This document shows, piece by piece, positions 49,901 through 60,400 of a DNA stretch of 64,000 bases. The stretch spans positions 239,475,889 to 239,539,888 of the forward strand of contig OV050030.1 in assembly GCA_920105625.2 (NCBI GenBank). The letters are read 5' to 3'. Below the pieces are notes generated by a model, which saw only the letters and a list, made by a program, of their open reading frames with translations, did no database searches and had not been told where the DNA came from. A program made the translations under genes and the position numbers. The DNA comes from Clusia tigrina. Its lineage: Eukaryota > Arthropoda > Insecta > Diptera > Clusiidae. Numbering within the stretch: position 1 is the stretch's first letter; each line of letters begins with the position of its first letter.

Positions 49901-50976
49901 AGCAGAGTATGGTGCCGCTCTTGACACGTAAAACATCGGTATTTACTCGTGCAATTGGACACACGATGATCCCCCTTCAAACAATTCACGCACAAGTGGA
50001 AGCGATTCACCCATCCCCATCGCTCTGATACATCAGCGTTGATGAAAGTAGAGCAGTGGGAGACCCGATGGCCTGGTAGTGTACATATCTTACACCCTTC
50101 CGGACTGACCAACGCCTGATGAGCCTGCACGTGGCTATTGCGGAGTGGTGTTGAGCGGCTCCCCCCAGGCTCCCGCGCATGCTCCGTCTGGCAGACATCA
50201 GAGACCGCTTCCAAAGTTTGGAATCGTTTCGAGAGGAATTCCTCCATCGCCACCCAAGTCGGGATATCCGCATGATCTGCAAGGGACTGCTCCCAGAGAG
50301 AAAGGGTCCTCTCCGGCAACCGAATGGAACTCCAGTATATAAAAATTGGATCCCAACTGCCTACATCCACCGACAGCTCCTTCAATGCCATAATGCAACT
50401 GCTCACTTCCCGCTGCAGCCTTTTTAGCTCCGACCCACTTTCTCTGCCGATGGTACGCATTGTGAATAGGGACTTCAGCTGACAATTAATGAGTTTACGC
50501 CGATTTTCGTATCGTGCCGTAAGTCCCGCCCACGCCTGTTCAAAACCGCTATTGGTTAGTTGGCATTGGTCCACGATTTCTCGCGCCTCCCCCCTAGTCT
50601 TTGCTCTCAGGTGATACAACCGCTCGATGTTAGATAACCGGGCGTTCCGCAGGAACAGCGCCGTGAACATATCACGGAAGGTGATCCATTTGGAGTACTC
50701 CCCCCCGAAAATCTCAATATCACAAGGAGGCACCGGAATAGTGTGGGATTGAGAAGACAGCTCAGCCGACGTCTCGGAAGGCACCGTTGGAGAGACGGTC
50801 AGGGATTGTATTAGTCCACTGATCCGAGCATGACCCTGAGCAACTACAATTGAAAAACAAAGAAATTGAAGTATAACCCCAACTTGAGATACCCAACGCA
50901 GCGCTATGAGCTGCTGTATGTGACCCGGACCTTGCGTCGCTCGTGGGTTCACTGATACAGGGTTATAAAATGACAA
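46930..50976 (-). CDS. gag-pol: BEL/Pao Gag-protease-RT-RNase H polyprotein
   Basis: Open frame of 1348 codons. DUF1759-type Gag at ~85-260 (IEIFGGEYSKW at 87-97). Zinc array at 295-360: CKICTLPGHRVSHC, CVNCLKGDHRVSNC, then CFTCQERHHTLLH. DUF1758-type aspartic protease at ~428-590, with ALIDPGSEGSFIS at 449-461; its active site is DPG rather than D(S/T)G, a form I recall from other BEL elements. RT at ~738-945: KLRVVF at 740, DLQKMYRQI with Asp788, catalytic YVDD at 864-867. RNase H at ~1036-1165 with Asp1042, Glu1085, Asp1115 and Asp1161. The frame ends soon after, because a one-base shift at the A5 run 46966-46970 moves integrase out of frame. The first 47 codons are probably intron: a strong acceptor lies just before codon 48, and the true start is likely the LTR ATG at 51934. 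The N-terminus ahead of DUF1759 is short for the family either way. Confidence 0.93.
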   Translation of the reverse strand: MSFYNPVSVNPRATQGPGHIQQLIALRWVSQVGVILQFLCFSIVVAQGHARISGLIQSLTVSPTVPSETSAELSSQSHTIPVPPCDIEIFGGEYSKWITFRDMFTALFLRNARLSNIERLYHLRAKTRGEAREIVDQCQLTNSGFEQAWAGLTARYENRRKLINCQLKSLFTMRTIGRESGSELKRLQREVSSCIMALKELSVDVGSWDPIFIYWSSIRLPERTLSLWEQSLADHADIPTWVAMEEFLSKRFQTLEAVSDVCQTEHAREPGGSRSTPLRNSHVQAHQALVSPEGCKICTLPGHRVSHCSTFINADVSERWGWVNRFHLCVNCLKGDHRVSNCTSKYRCFTCQERHHTLLHREPLPNRSIRGPPRTTPPRGRRSSNGRNAATTLAQPATPSFAHAAQVVPATVQGRSGPYRARGRLPKRVLLGTAIIHVWYQGVNYMARALIDPGSEGSFISDQLQRRLRLPTRTVHAQVSGVSNVVAANVTKACDLMLGSPLDSTVRLPVSAVVLPTLTRELPRLGVSTQHYTQLAGLRLADPSLSNSSQVDILIGGDLYPMVMLDGLKRDVIGSLIAQETVFGWILTGPMPENSTQTFCARVQVTTGHPVEELLQRFWEVEEPPREKRLSPGDQACLDLYSRTTYRESSGRYVVELPFKPKHLPEESLGASRHIALKQFERNEGRLLRNPEQKDQYDSVVQEYLTLDHMVKVPPPPSGALAHYYLPHHAVMKPESTSTKLRVVFNASQATTSTLSLNDVLYTGPTLQADLTQLIVRWRMFQFVFNGDLQKMYRQIRVAPKHTPYQRIVFRASPAAPVSDYELQTVTFGVNCAPYLAIRTLEQLATDVEEDLPLAARVLRECMYVDDALVGTHDVNAAIQTRDELIRALDSAGFSMRKWTANTEAILSSLPPDHLLREDFLKLDEASLTKTLGIRWNAKTDHFYFHLQPICFDPRATKRKVLSIIAQLFDPAGWLAPVVIVAKILMQQIWGDKTDWDESLTLASSNRWKEFLGAYDDISQIRIPRWVGAAPDVDIQFHAFCDASQAAYAAALYVRCQCDDMVTSHLLVAKSRVAPLKTLSLPRLELCGAVLLSELVAALRTRVGVTSNNLFCWTDSTIVLAWLQKSPHMWKTFVANRVTTISSKVGVECWRHVRSADNPADLASRGVTPAALLHSHLWWNGPGWFTHDSNYWPQPSKIANPDALEEQRNVATHTIQVKQHDDLMLRFSSLPRALRVVCYIQRFFRYAIRKRRDHAPPPGSPITTAEIVAATLLVTTITQQMYYPEEYGCLQNGQPISNSSSLLTLNPFLHSDGSIRVNGRLAHSTQIPFSERHPQIFAVPRTIYTTAR
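46966..46970 (-). other. single-base frameshift in a homopolymer
   Basis: The upstream frame (through ...ERHPQIF) and the integrase frame overlap here around a T5 run on the element strand. Moving from the first to the second needs a +1 shift, that is, one base too many in the run. No canonical -1 slippery heptamer fits. A homopolymer read error or a real inactivating insertion are the two readings. Confidence 0.85.
50836..50870 (-). promoter_or_regulatory. candidate splice acceptor before gag
   Basis: The element strand shows TTTCTTTGTTTTTC, then TTGTAG, then TTGCTCAG followed by GG. The CAG ends at 50836 and base 50835 is the first base of codon 48 of the gag-pol frame (phase 0). The upstream TAG is a competing acceptor but is out of phase with the donor. 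Confidence 0.6.
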
Positions 50977-50992
50977 AAAGACAGTACAAGTT

Positions 50993-51638
50993 GGCAGCGC
51001 TGCGAGCTGCGAAAACTATGACGTACGGAGATCAACGAGTGCACGTATTTTTCAGCGTCGTAATATGGGGATGTTCAAGCACCGCTGGCACACGGTTTGC
51101 TGTAAAAAGGCGTCGGCAGCGCTGTGAGCTGCGGACTGCGAACCTAATTACACCGCACTCGTGTCGAAAGTGTCGATCCTCCACCACGTTAACAGTTGTT
51201 GACCCGTTAGTACGGAAAAACTACCGGCAATGGTATAAGTTACCGGTTCATCAGCAACGGTACACAACGTACAGTAACCAAGCTCTGGGCAGCGCAGTGA
51301 GCTGTAGACTCCCACGCCAATGTAGAAGCAAGAACAATATGCTCCCACCGCTTACTGGCACCACGAAGCGACTTCAACGCGGCGATATACGCACGCAATA
51401 CGGATAACCCGAACAGCTGACCCACAAGAGTTGTGAGTGTGACACCCGCCTTAATTCGTTTCAATGAACAAAGCAACACTCAAAAGTAGGGCATTGACTG
51501 CACAACGGAACAGCGGATAGCGGCAATGGCAATCGCATGCACAGCGGCTGTGGAAAAATCTGCGCACAAGCAGCTGTACACAGCTTATCGTAACCGGCGT
51601 CGGCAGCGCTTTGAGCTGCAGACTGCGAACCGAATTAC
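50993..51638. repeat. four dispersed leader repeats (GGCAGCGC...GAGCTG motif)
   Basis: Related segments lie at 50993-51014, 51109-51151, 51288-51312 and 51596-51638. The second and fourth match at 40 of 43 positions; the others share only the GGCAGCGC-N-GAGCTG core. They sit inside the predicted intron. Repeated sites in a leader can bind host proteins, as in the gypsy insulator, but no known site is recognised here. Confidence 0.7.
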
Positions 51639-51862
51639 GCAGCGGCCGTGCTGAGAATTTAAAAAATGTAAATTCCAGTACCTGCTGCTGTGCCGAATCC
51701 ACACACACGCACACACTCACACAAGTGACGATACGGAAATGTACCGTTTGCCGCGACGACCGTACCCAAACGCGAATGACGCGATAAAGAATATAAATCG
51801 CAAATTACAAATTAAAAGCGTAAATAAATAGCTGTGCAATTAGGTAAAAATAAGTATTAAAA

Positions 51863-51872
51863 ACTTACCGGG
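51863..51872 (-). promoter_or_regulatory. candidate splice donor downstream of the primer site
   Basis: CCCG/GTAAGT on the element strand: last exon base 51869, GT at 51868-51867. The intron side matches the donor consensus fully. It ends the LTR-initiated frame after exactly 22 codons (phase 0). Confidence 0.6.
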
Positions 51873-51934
51873 CGCAGCTGCGATCCGGCTCGAAGGACCA
51901 TGTTTCTTAGTGTGGAGACTCCCTCCAATTCCAT
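51869..51934 (-). CDS. predicted leader exon: Gag N-terminus starting in the 5' LTR
   Basis: An ATG at 51934 inside the 5' LTR has A at -3 and G at +4 and is the first ATG after the TATA-like box. Its frame runs 22 codons with no stop, crosses the LTR end at 51901, reads through the whole tRNA-Tyr primer site and ends exactly at the donor at 51869. Both downstream candidate acceptors are in the same phase. Unspliced, the frame would stop after 25 codons. This is prediction from sequence alone; a chance short frame remains possible. Confidence 0.55.
51883..51900 (-). other. primer-binding site, complementary to tRNA-Tyr
   Basis: The 18 bases touching the 5' LTR (TGGTCCTTCGAGCCGGAT on the element strand) are complementary to the 3' end of eukaryotic tRNA-Tyr including CCA, as I recall the Drosophila tRNA-Tyr 3' end (AATCCGGCTCGAAGGA). 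There is no gap between LTR and site. Confidence 0.88.
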
Positions 51935-52380
51935 TGTATGTTGTGTGATAAATTACCTGTTGTCACCTTTAAATTTTCTATATATTATTTATAATAATAG
52001 ATCCACAAGGAAAAATGCGTTCTTTAATGTATTTTATACCACTTCCTTTACTTTAAAACTTGTAATATAATTTTTAAATGATTGCAACAAAGTTTCTGCC
52101 ACACGGCGTTGGTTAATTATACTTTTATGCTTGATGCACGTATGCGACACGTTGAACGAATGACGGCTGAACATCAACTGGTTCGGCACGCAGTATTGCC
52201 GACCAGCTCTCCTCCGCTGCCTGCGTCAGCACTCTCCTCAAAATAAAGATGGCTGCGGCCTGCTACACGACTTTGGCGGGACCCAATGAGGGGAATTCTC
52301 TCCGCACTGAGCCCCGCGCAGAGTCGCATGGTGACGGTGCGCAGGCAGCAGCCGTTGACAGGAGGGCTCCGGCGCGAACA
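51901..52380 (-). repeat. 5' LTR of the BEL/Pao element (480 bp)
   Basis: TG...CA ends, same length and apparently the same sequence as 44352-44831. It holds the promoter, the transcription start and the predicted gag ATG. The U3 half (52180-52380) is GC-rich and the R/U5 half is very AT-rich. Confidence 0.96.
52031..52038 (-). promoter_or_regulatory. TATA-like box in the 5' LTR
   Basis: TATAAAAT on the element strand, about 100 nt before the predicted gag ATG at 51934. A start about 30 nt downstream would give a leader of roughly 70 nt with no earlier ATG. Confidence 0.55.
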
Positions 52381-52385
52381 GCCCT
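52381..52385. repeat. target site duplication, 5' side of the BEL/Pao element
   Basis: GCCCT, identical to 44347-44351, directly after the LTR, where the satellite resumes in register. Confidence 0.9.
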
Positions 52386-55300
52386 AACTTCTATACGGTA
52401 CGTCCTACACCTATCCAAGTTTGCAAAATACAAATGCTTGTAACTTTTTACTGGAGCGTCATAAAACCTTGCAATTTTATAACAATAAAGTACTCGAGCC
52501 TCTTATCAATTTAAGCTATCGCTCAAAGCTATGCTACCCTTGAGTCCCAAATCAAACACTGATAAAACTTCAAATGGCCCTAACTTCTATACGGAACGTC
52601 CTACACTTATCCAAGTTTGCAACATTCAAATGCTTGTAACTTTTTACTGGAGCGTCATAAAACCTTGTTATTTTGTAACAATAAAGTACTCGAGCCTCTT
52701 GTCAATTTAAGTTATCGGTCAAAGCTATGCTACCCTTGAGTCCCAAATCAAACACTGATAAAACTTCAAATGGCCCTAACTTCTATACGGTACGTCCTAC
52801 ACCTATCAAAGTTTGCAACATACAAATGCTTGTAACTTTTTACTGGAGCGTCATAAAACCTTGAAATTTTGTAACAATAAAGTACTCGAGCCTCTTGTCA
52901 ATTTAAGCTATGGCTCAAAGCTATGCTACCCTTGAGTCCCAAATCAAACAGTGATAAAACTTCAAATGGCCCTAACTTCTATACGGTACGTCCTACACCT
53001 ATCAAAGTTTGCAACATACAAATGCTTGTAACTTTTTACTGGAGCGTCATAAAACCTTGAAATTTTGTAACAATCTAGTACTCGAGCCTCTTGTCAATTT
53101 AAGCTATCGCTCAAAGCTATGCTACCCTTGAGTCCCAAATCAAACACTGGTAAAACTTAAAATGGCCCTAACTTCTATACGGTACGTCCTACACCTATCA
53201 AAGTTTGCAACATACAAATGCTTGTAACTTTTTACTGGAGCGTCATAAAACCTTGAAATTTTGTAACAATAAAGTACTCGAGCCTCTTGTCAATTTAAGC
53301 TATCGCTCAAAGCTATGCTACCCTTGAGTCCCAAATCAAACACTGATTAAACTTCAAATGGCCCTATCTTCTATATGGTACGTTCTACACCTATCAAAGT
53401 TTGCAACATACAAATGCTTGTAACTTTTTACTGGAGCGTCATTAAACCTTGAAATTTTGTAACAATAAAGTACTCGAGCCTCTTGTCAATTTAAGCTATC
53501 GCTCAAAGCTATGCTACCCTTGAGTCCCAAATCAAACACTGATTAAACTTCAAATGGCCCTAATTTCTATACGGTACGTCCTACACCTATCAAAGCTTGC
53601 AAAATACAAATGCTTGTAACTTTTTACTGGAGCGTCATTAAACCATGAAATTTTGTAACAATAAAGTACTCGAGCCTCTTGTCGATTTAAGCTATCGCTC
53701 AAAGCTATGCTACCCTTGAGACCCAAATCAAATACTGATAAAACTTCAAATGGCCCTAACTTCTATACGGTACGTCCTACACCTATCAAAGTTTGCAACA
53801 TACAAATGCTTGTAACTTTTTACTGGAGCGTCTTAAAACCTTGAAATTTTGTAACAATCAAGTACTCGAGCCTCTTGTCAATTTAAGCTATCGCTCAAAG
53901 CTATGCTACCCTTGAGTCCCAAATCAAACACTGATTAAACTTCAAATGGCCCTATCTTCTATACGGTACGTCCTACACCTATCAAAGTTTGCAACATACA
54001 AATGCTTGTAACTTTTTACTGGAGCGTCATAAAACCTTGAAATTTTGTAACAATAAAGTACTCGAGCCTCTTGTCAATTTAAGCTATCGCTCAAAGCTAT
54101 GCTACCCTTGAGTCCCAAATCAAACAGTGATAAAACTTCAAATGGCCCTAACTTCTATACGGTACGTCCTACACCTATCAAAGTTTGCAACATACAAATG
54201 CTTGTAACTTTTTACTGGAGCGTCATAAAACCTTGAAATTTTGTAACAATCTAGTACTCGAGCCTCTTGTCAATTTAAGCTATCGCTCAAAGCTAAGCTA
54301 CCCTTGAGTCCCAAATCAAACAGTGATAAAACTTCAAATGGCCCTAACTTCTATACGGTACGTCCTACACCTATCAAAGTTTGCAACATACAAATGCTTG
54401 TAACTTTTTACTGGAGCGTCATAAAACCTTGAAATTTTGTAACAATAAAGTACTCGAGCCTCTTGTCAATTTAAGCTATCGCTCAAAGCTATGCTACCCT
54501 TGAGTCCCAAATCAAACACTGATAAAACTTCAAATGGCCCTAACTTCTATACGGAACGTCCTACACTTATCCAAGTTTGCAACATTCAAATGCTTGTAAC
54601 TTTTTACTGGAGCGTCATAAAACCTTGTTATTTTGTAACAATAAAGTACTCGAGCCTCTTGTCAATTTAAGTTATCGGTCAAAGCTATGCTACCCTTGAG
54701 TCCCAAATCAAACACTCATAAAACTTCAAATGGCCCTAACTTCTATACGGTACGTCCTACACCTATCAAAGTTTGCAACATACAAATGCTTGTAACTTTT
54801 TACTGGAGCGTCATAAAACCTTGAAATTTTGTAACAATAAAGTACTCGAGCCTCTTGTCAATTTAAGCTATGGCTCAAAGCTATGCTACCCTTGAGTCCC
54901 AAATCAAACAGTGATAAAACTTCAAATGGCCCTAACTTCTATACGGTACGTCCTACACCTATCAAAGTTTGCAACATACAAATGCTTGTAACTTTTTACT
55001 GGAGCGTCATAAAACCTTGAAATTTTGTAACAATCTAGTACTCGAGCCTCTTGTCAATTTAAGCTATGGCTCAAAGCTATGCTACCCTTGAGTCCCAAAT
55101 CAAACAGTGATAAAACTTCAAATGGCCCTAACTTCTATACGGTACGTCCTACACCTATCAAAGTTTGCAACATACAAATGCTTGTAACTTTTTACTGGAG
55201 CGTCATTAAACCTTGAAATTTTGTAACAATAAAGTACTCGAGCCTCTTGTCAATTTAAGCTATCGCTCAAAGCTATGCTACCCTTGAGTCCCAAATCAAA

Positions 55301-57499
55301 TACTGATAAAAATTCAAATGGCCCTAACTTCTATACGGTACGTCCTACACCTATCAAAGTTTGCAACATACAAATGCTTGTAACTTTTTACTGGAGCGTC
55401 TTAAAACCTTGAAATTTTGTAACAATAAAGTACTCGAGCCTCTTGTCAATTTAAGCTATCGCTCAAAGCTATGCTACCCTTGAGTCCCAAATCAAACACT
55501 GATTAAACTTCAAATGGCCCTATCTTCTATACGGTACGTCCTACACCTATCAAAGTTTGCAACATACAAATGCTTGTAACTTTTTACTGGAGCGTCATAA
55601 AACCTTGAAATTTTGTAACAATAAAGTACTCGAGCCTCTTGTCAATTTAAGCTATCGCTCAAAGCTATGCTACCCTTGAGTCCCAAATCAAACAGTGATA
55701 AAACTTCAAATGGCCCTAACTTCTATACGGTACGTCCTACACCTATCAAAGTTTGGAACATACAAATGCTTGTAACTTTTTACTGGAGCGTCATAAAACC
55801 TTGAAACTTTGTAACAATCTAGTACTCGAGCCTCTTGTCAATTTAAGCTATCGCTCAAAGCTAAGCTACCCTTGAGTCCCAAATCAAACAGTGATAAAAC
55901 TTCAAATGGCCCTAACTTCTATACGGTACGTCCTACACCTATCAAAGTTTGCAACATACAAATGCTTGTAACTTTTTACTGGAGCGTCATAAAACCTTGA
56001 AATTTTGTAACAATAAAGTACTCGAGCCTCTTGTCAATTTAAGCTATCGCTCAAAGCTATGCTACCCTTGAGTCCCAAATCAAACACTGATTAAACTTCA
56101 AACGGCCCTATCTTCTATACGGTACGTCCTACACCTATCAAAGTTTGCAACATACAAATGCTTGTAACTTTTTCTGGAGCGTCATAAAACCTTGAAATTT
56201 TGTAACAATAAAGTACTCGAGCCTCTTGTCAATTTAAGCTATCGCTCAAAGCTATGCTACCCTTGAGTCCCAAATCAAACACTGATTAAACTTCAAATGG
56301 CCCTATCTTCTATACGGTACGTCCTACACCTATCAAAGTTTGCAACATACAAATGCTTGTAACTTTTTACTGGAGCGTCATAAAACTTCGAAATTTTGTA
56401 ACAATAAAGTACTCGAGCCTCTTGTCAATTTAAGCTATCGCTCAAAGCTATGCTACCCTTGAGTCCCAAATCAAACAGTGATAAAACTTCAAATGGCCCT
56501 AACTTCTATACGGTACGTCCTACACCTATCAAAGTTTGCAACATACAAATGCTTGTAACTTTTTACTGGAGCGTCATAAAACCTTGAAATTTTGTAACAA
56601 TCTAGTACTCGAGCCTCTTGTCAATTTAAGCTATCGCTCAAAGCTATGCTACCCTTGAGTCCCAAATCAAACACTGGTAAAACTTAAAATGGCCCTAACT
56701 TCTATACGGTACGTCCTACACCTATCAAAGTTTGCAACATACAAATGCTTGTAACTTTTTACTGGAGCGTCATAAAACCTTGAAATTTTGTAACAATAAA
56801 GTACTCGAGCCTCTTGTCAATTTAAGCTATCGCTCAAAGCTATGCTACCCTTGAGTCCCAAATCAAACACTGATTAAACTTCAAATGGCCCTATCTTCTA
56901 TATGGTACGTTCTACACCTATCAAAGTTTGCAACATACAAATGCTTGTAACTTTTTACTGGAGCGTCATTAAACCTTGAAATTTTGTAACAATAAAGTAC
57001 TCGAGCCTCTTGTCAATTTAAGCTATCGCTCAAAGCTATGCTACCCTTGAGTCCCAAATCAAACACTGATTAAACTTCAAATGGCCCTAATTTCTATACG
57101 GTACGTCCTACACCTATCAAAGCTTGCAAAATACAAATGCTTGTAACTTTTTACTGGAGCGTCATTAAACCATGAAATTTTGTAACAATAAAGTACTCGA
57201 GCCTCTTGTCGATTTAAGCTATCGCTCAAAGCTATGCTACCCTTGAGTCCCAAATCAAATACTGATAAAAATTCAAATGGCCCTAACTTCTATACGGTAC
57301 GTCCTACACCTATCAAAGTTTGCAACATACAAATGCTTGTAACTTTTTACTGGAGCGTCTTAAAACCTTGAAATTTTGTAACAATAAAGTACTCGAGCCT
57401 CTTGTCAATTTAAGCTATCGCTCAAAGCTATGCTACCCTTGAGTCCCAAATCAAACACTGATTAAACTTCAAATGGCCCTATCTTCTATACGGTACGTC

Positions 57500-60400
57500 C
57501 TACACCTATCAAAGTTTGCAACATACAAATGCTTGTAACTTTTTACTGGAGCGTCATAAAACCTTGAAATTTTGTAACAATAAAGTACTCGAGCCTCTTG
57601 TCAATTTAAGCTATCGCTCAAAGCTATGCTACCCTTGAGTCCCAAATCAAACAGTGATAAAACTTCAAATGGCCCTAACTTCTATGCGGTACGTCCTACA
57701 CCTATCAAAGTTTGGAACATACAAATGCTTGTAACTTTTTACTGGAGCGTCATAAAACCTTGAAATTTTGTAACAATCTAGTACTCGAGCCTCTTGTCAA
57801 TTTAAGCTATCGCTCAAAGCTAAGCTACCCTTGAGTCCCAAATCAAACAGTGATAAAACTTCAAATGGCCCTAACTTCTATACGGTACGTCCTACACCTA
57901 TCAAAGTTTGCAACATACAAATGCTTGTAACTTTTTACTGGAGCGTCATAAAACCTTGAAATTTTGTAACAATAAAGTACTCGAGCCTCTTGTCAATTTA
58001 AGCTATCGCTCAAAGCTATGCTACCCTTGAGTCCCAAATCAAACACTGATTAAACTTCAAATGGCCCTATCTTCTATACGGTACGTCCTACACCTATCAA
58101 AGTTTGCAACATACAAATGCTTGTACCTTTTTCTGGAGCGTCATAAAACCTTGAAATTTTGTAACAATAAAGTACTCGAGCCTCTTGTCAATTTAAGCTA
58201 TCGCTCAAAGCTATGCTACCCTTGAGTCCCAAATCAAACACTGATTAAACTTCAAATGGCCCTATCTTCTATACGGTACGTCCTACACCTATCAAAGTTT
58301 GCAACATACAAATGCTTGTAACTTTTTACTGGAGCGTCATAAAACTTCGAAATTTTGTAACAATAAAGTACTCGAGCCTCTTGTCAATTTAAGCTATCGC
58401 TCAAAGCTATGCTACCCTTGAGTCCCAAATCAAACAGTGATAAAACTTCAAATGGCCCTAACTTCTATACGGTACGTCCTACACCTATCAAAGTTTGCAA
58501 CATACAAATGCTTGTAACTTTTTACTGGAGCGTCATAAAACCTTGAAATTTTGTAACAATCTAGTACTCGAGCCTCTTGTCAATTTAAGCTATCGCTCAA
58601 AGCTATGCTACCCTTGAGTCCCAAATCAAACACTGGTAAAACTTCAAATGGCCCTAACTTCTATACGGTACGTCCTACACCTATCAAAGTTTGCAACATA
58701 CAAATGCTTGTAACTTTTTACTGGAGCGTCATAAAGCCTTGTTATTTTGTAACAATAAAGTACTCGAGCCTCTTGTCAATTTAAGTTATCAGTCAAAGCT
58801 ATGCTACCCTTGAGTCCCAAATCAAACACTGATTAAACTTCAAATGGCCCTATCTTCTATACGGTACGTCCTACACCTATCAAAGTTTGCAACATACAAA
58901 TGCTTGTAACTTTTTCTGGAGCGTCATAAAACCTTGCAATTTTGTAACAATAAAGTACTCGAGCCTCTTGTCAATTTTAGCTATCGCTCAAAGCTATGAT
59001 ACCCTTGAGTCCCAAATCAAACACTGATAAAACTTCAAATGGCCCTAATTTCTATACGGTACGTCCTACACCTATCAAAGCTTGCAAAATACAAATGCTT
59101 GTAACTTTTTACTGGAGCGTCATTAAACCATGAAATTTTGTAACAATAAAGTACTCGAGCCTCTTGTCAATTTTAGCTATCGCTCAAAGCTATGATACCA
59201 TTGAGTCCCAAATCAAACACTGATAAAACTTCAAATGGCCCTAATTTCTATACGGTACGTCCTACACCTATCAAAGCTTGCAAAATACAAATGCTTGTAA
59301 CTTTTTACTGGAGCGTCATTAAACCATGAAATTTTGTAACAATAAAGTACTCGAGCCTCTTGTCGATTTAAGCTATCGCTCAAAGCTATGCTACCCTTGA
59401 GTCCCAAATCAAATACTGATAAAACTTCAAATGGCCCTAACTTCTATACGGTACGTCCTACACCTATCAAAGTTTGCAACATACAAATGCTTGTAACTTT
59501 TTACTGGAGCGTCATTAAACCTTGAAATTTTGTAACAATAAAGTACTCGAGCCTCTTGTCAATTTAAGCTATCGCTCAAAGCTATGCTACCCTTGAGTCC
59601 CAAATCAAACACTGATTAAACTTCAAATGGCCCTAATTTCTATACGGTACGTCCTACACCTATCAAAGCTTGCAAAATACAAATGCTTGTAACTTTTTAC
59701 TGGAGCGTCATTAAACCATGAAATTTTGTAACAATAAAGTACTCGAGCCTCTTGTCGATTTAAGCTATCGCTCAAAGCTATGCTACCCTTGAGTCCCAAA
59801 TCAAATACTGATAAAAATTCAAATGGCCCTAACTTCTATACGGTACGTCCTACACCTATCAAAGTTTGCAACATACAAATGCTTGTAACTTTTTACTGGA
59901 GCGTCTTAAAACCTTGAAATTTTGTAACAATAAAGTACTCGAGCCTCTTGTCAATTTAAGCTATCGCTCAAAGCTATGCTACCCTTGAGTCCCAAATCAA
60001 ACACTGATTAAACTTCAAATGGCCCTATCTTCTATACGGTACGTCCTACACCTATCAAAGTTTGCAACATACAAATGCTTGTAACTTTTTACTGGAGCGT
60101 CATAAAACCTTGAAATTTTGTAACAATAAAGTACTCGAGCCTCTTGTCAATTTAAGCTATCGCTCAAAGCTATGCTACCCTTGAGTCCCAAATCAAACAG
60201 TGATAAAACTTCAAATGGCCCTAACTTCTATGCGGTACGTCCTACACCTATCAAAGTTTGGAACATACAAATGCTTGTAACTTTTTACTGGAGCGTCATA
60301 AAACCTTGAAATTTTGTAACAATCTAGTACTCGAGCCTCTTGTCAATTTAAGCTATCGCTCAAAGCTAAGCTACCCTTGAGTCCCAAATCAAACAGTGAT

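Larger units (their letters stand above)
50836..51868 (-). other. BEL/Pao leader, predicted intron of 1033 bp
   Basis: Between the primer site and gag lies about 1 kb without a convincing protein domain. It is bounded by a GTAAGT donor at 51868 and a CAG acceptor at 50836 preceded by the pyrimidine-rich TTTCTTTGTTTTTC tract. Read without splicing, the LTR-initiated frame stops three codons past the donor. The region also holds four related repeats. It may carry packaging signals as well (inference). Confidence 0.6.
44352..52380 (-). mobile_element. complete BEL/Pao LTR retrotransposon
   Basis: This 8029-bp element reads on the minus strand: 5' LTR, tRNA-Tyr primer site, 1-kb leader/intron, gag-protease-RT-RNase H, integrase with DUF5641, an extra zinc-knuckle ORF, polypurine tract, 3' LTR. 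The order protease-RT-RNase H-integrase, the DUF1759-type Gag and the YVDD RT motif identify BEL/Pao. The two 480-bp LTRs appear identical base for base, and the 5-bp target duplication is intact, so insertion is recent. One single-base frameshift separates RNase H from integrase. Two features look uncommon: a gag start codon in the LTR joined to the body by splicing, and an ORF after pol carrying a second nucleocapsid-like array. Confidence 0.97.

Noticed and set aside
51901..52380. Solo LTR or partial second BEL/Pao copy on the right
   Set aside because: It is the 5' LTR of the same element: primer site directly inside it, target duplication outside it, and satellite register restored when the whole 8029 bp is removed.
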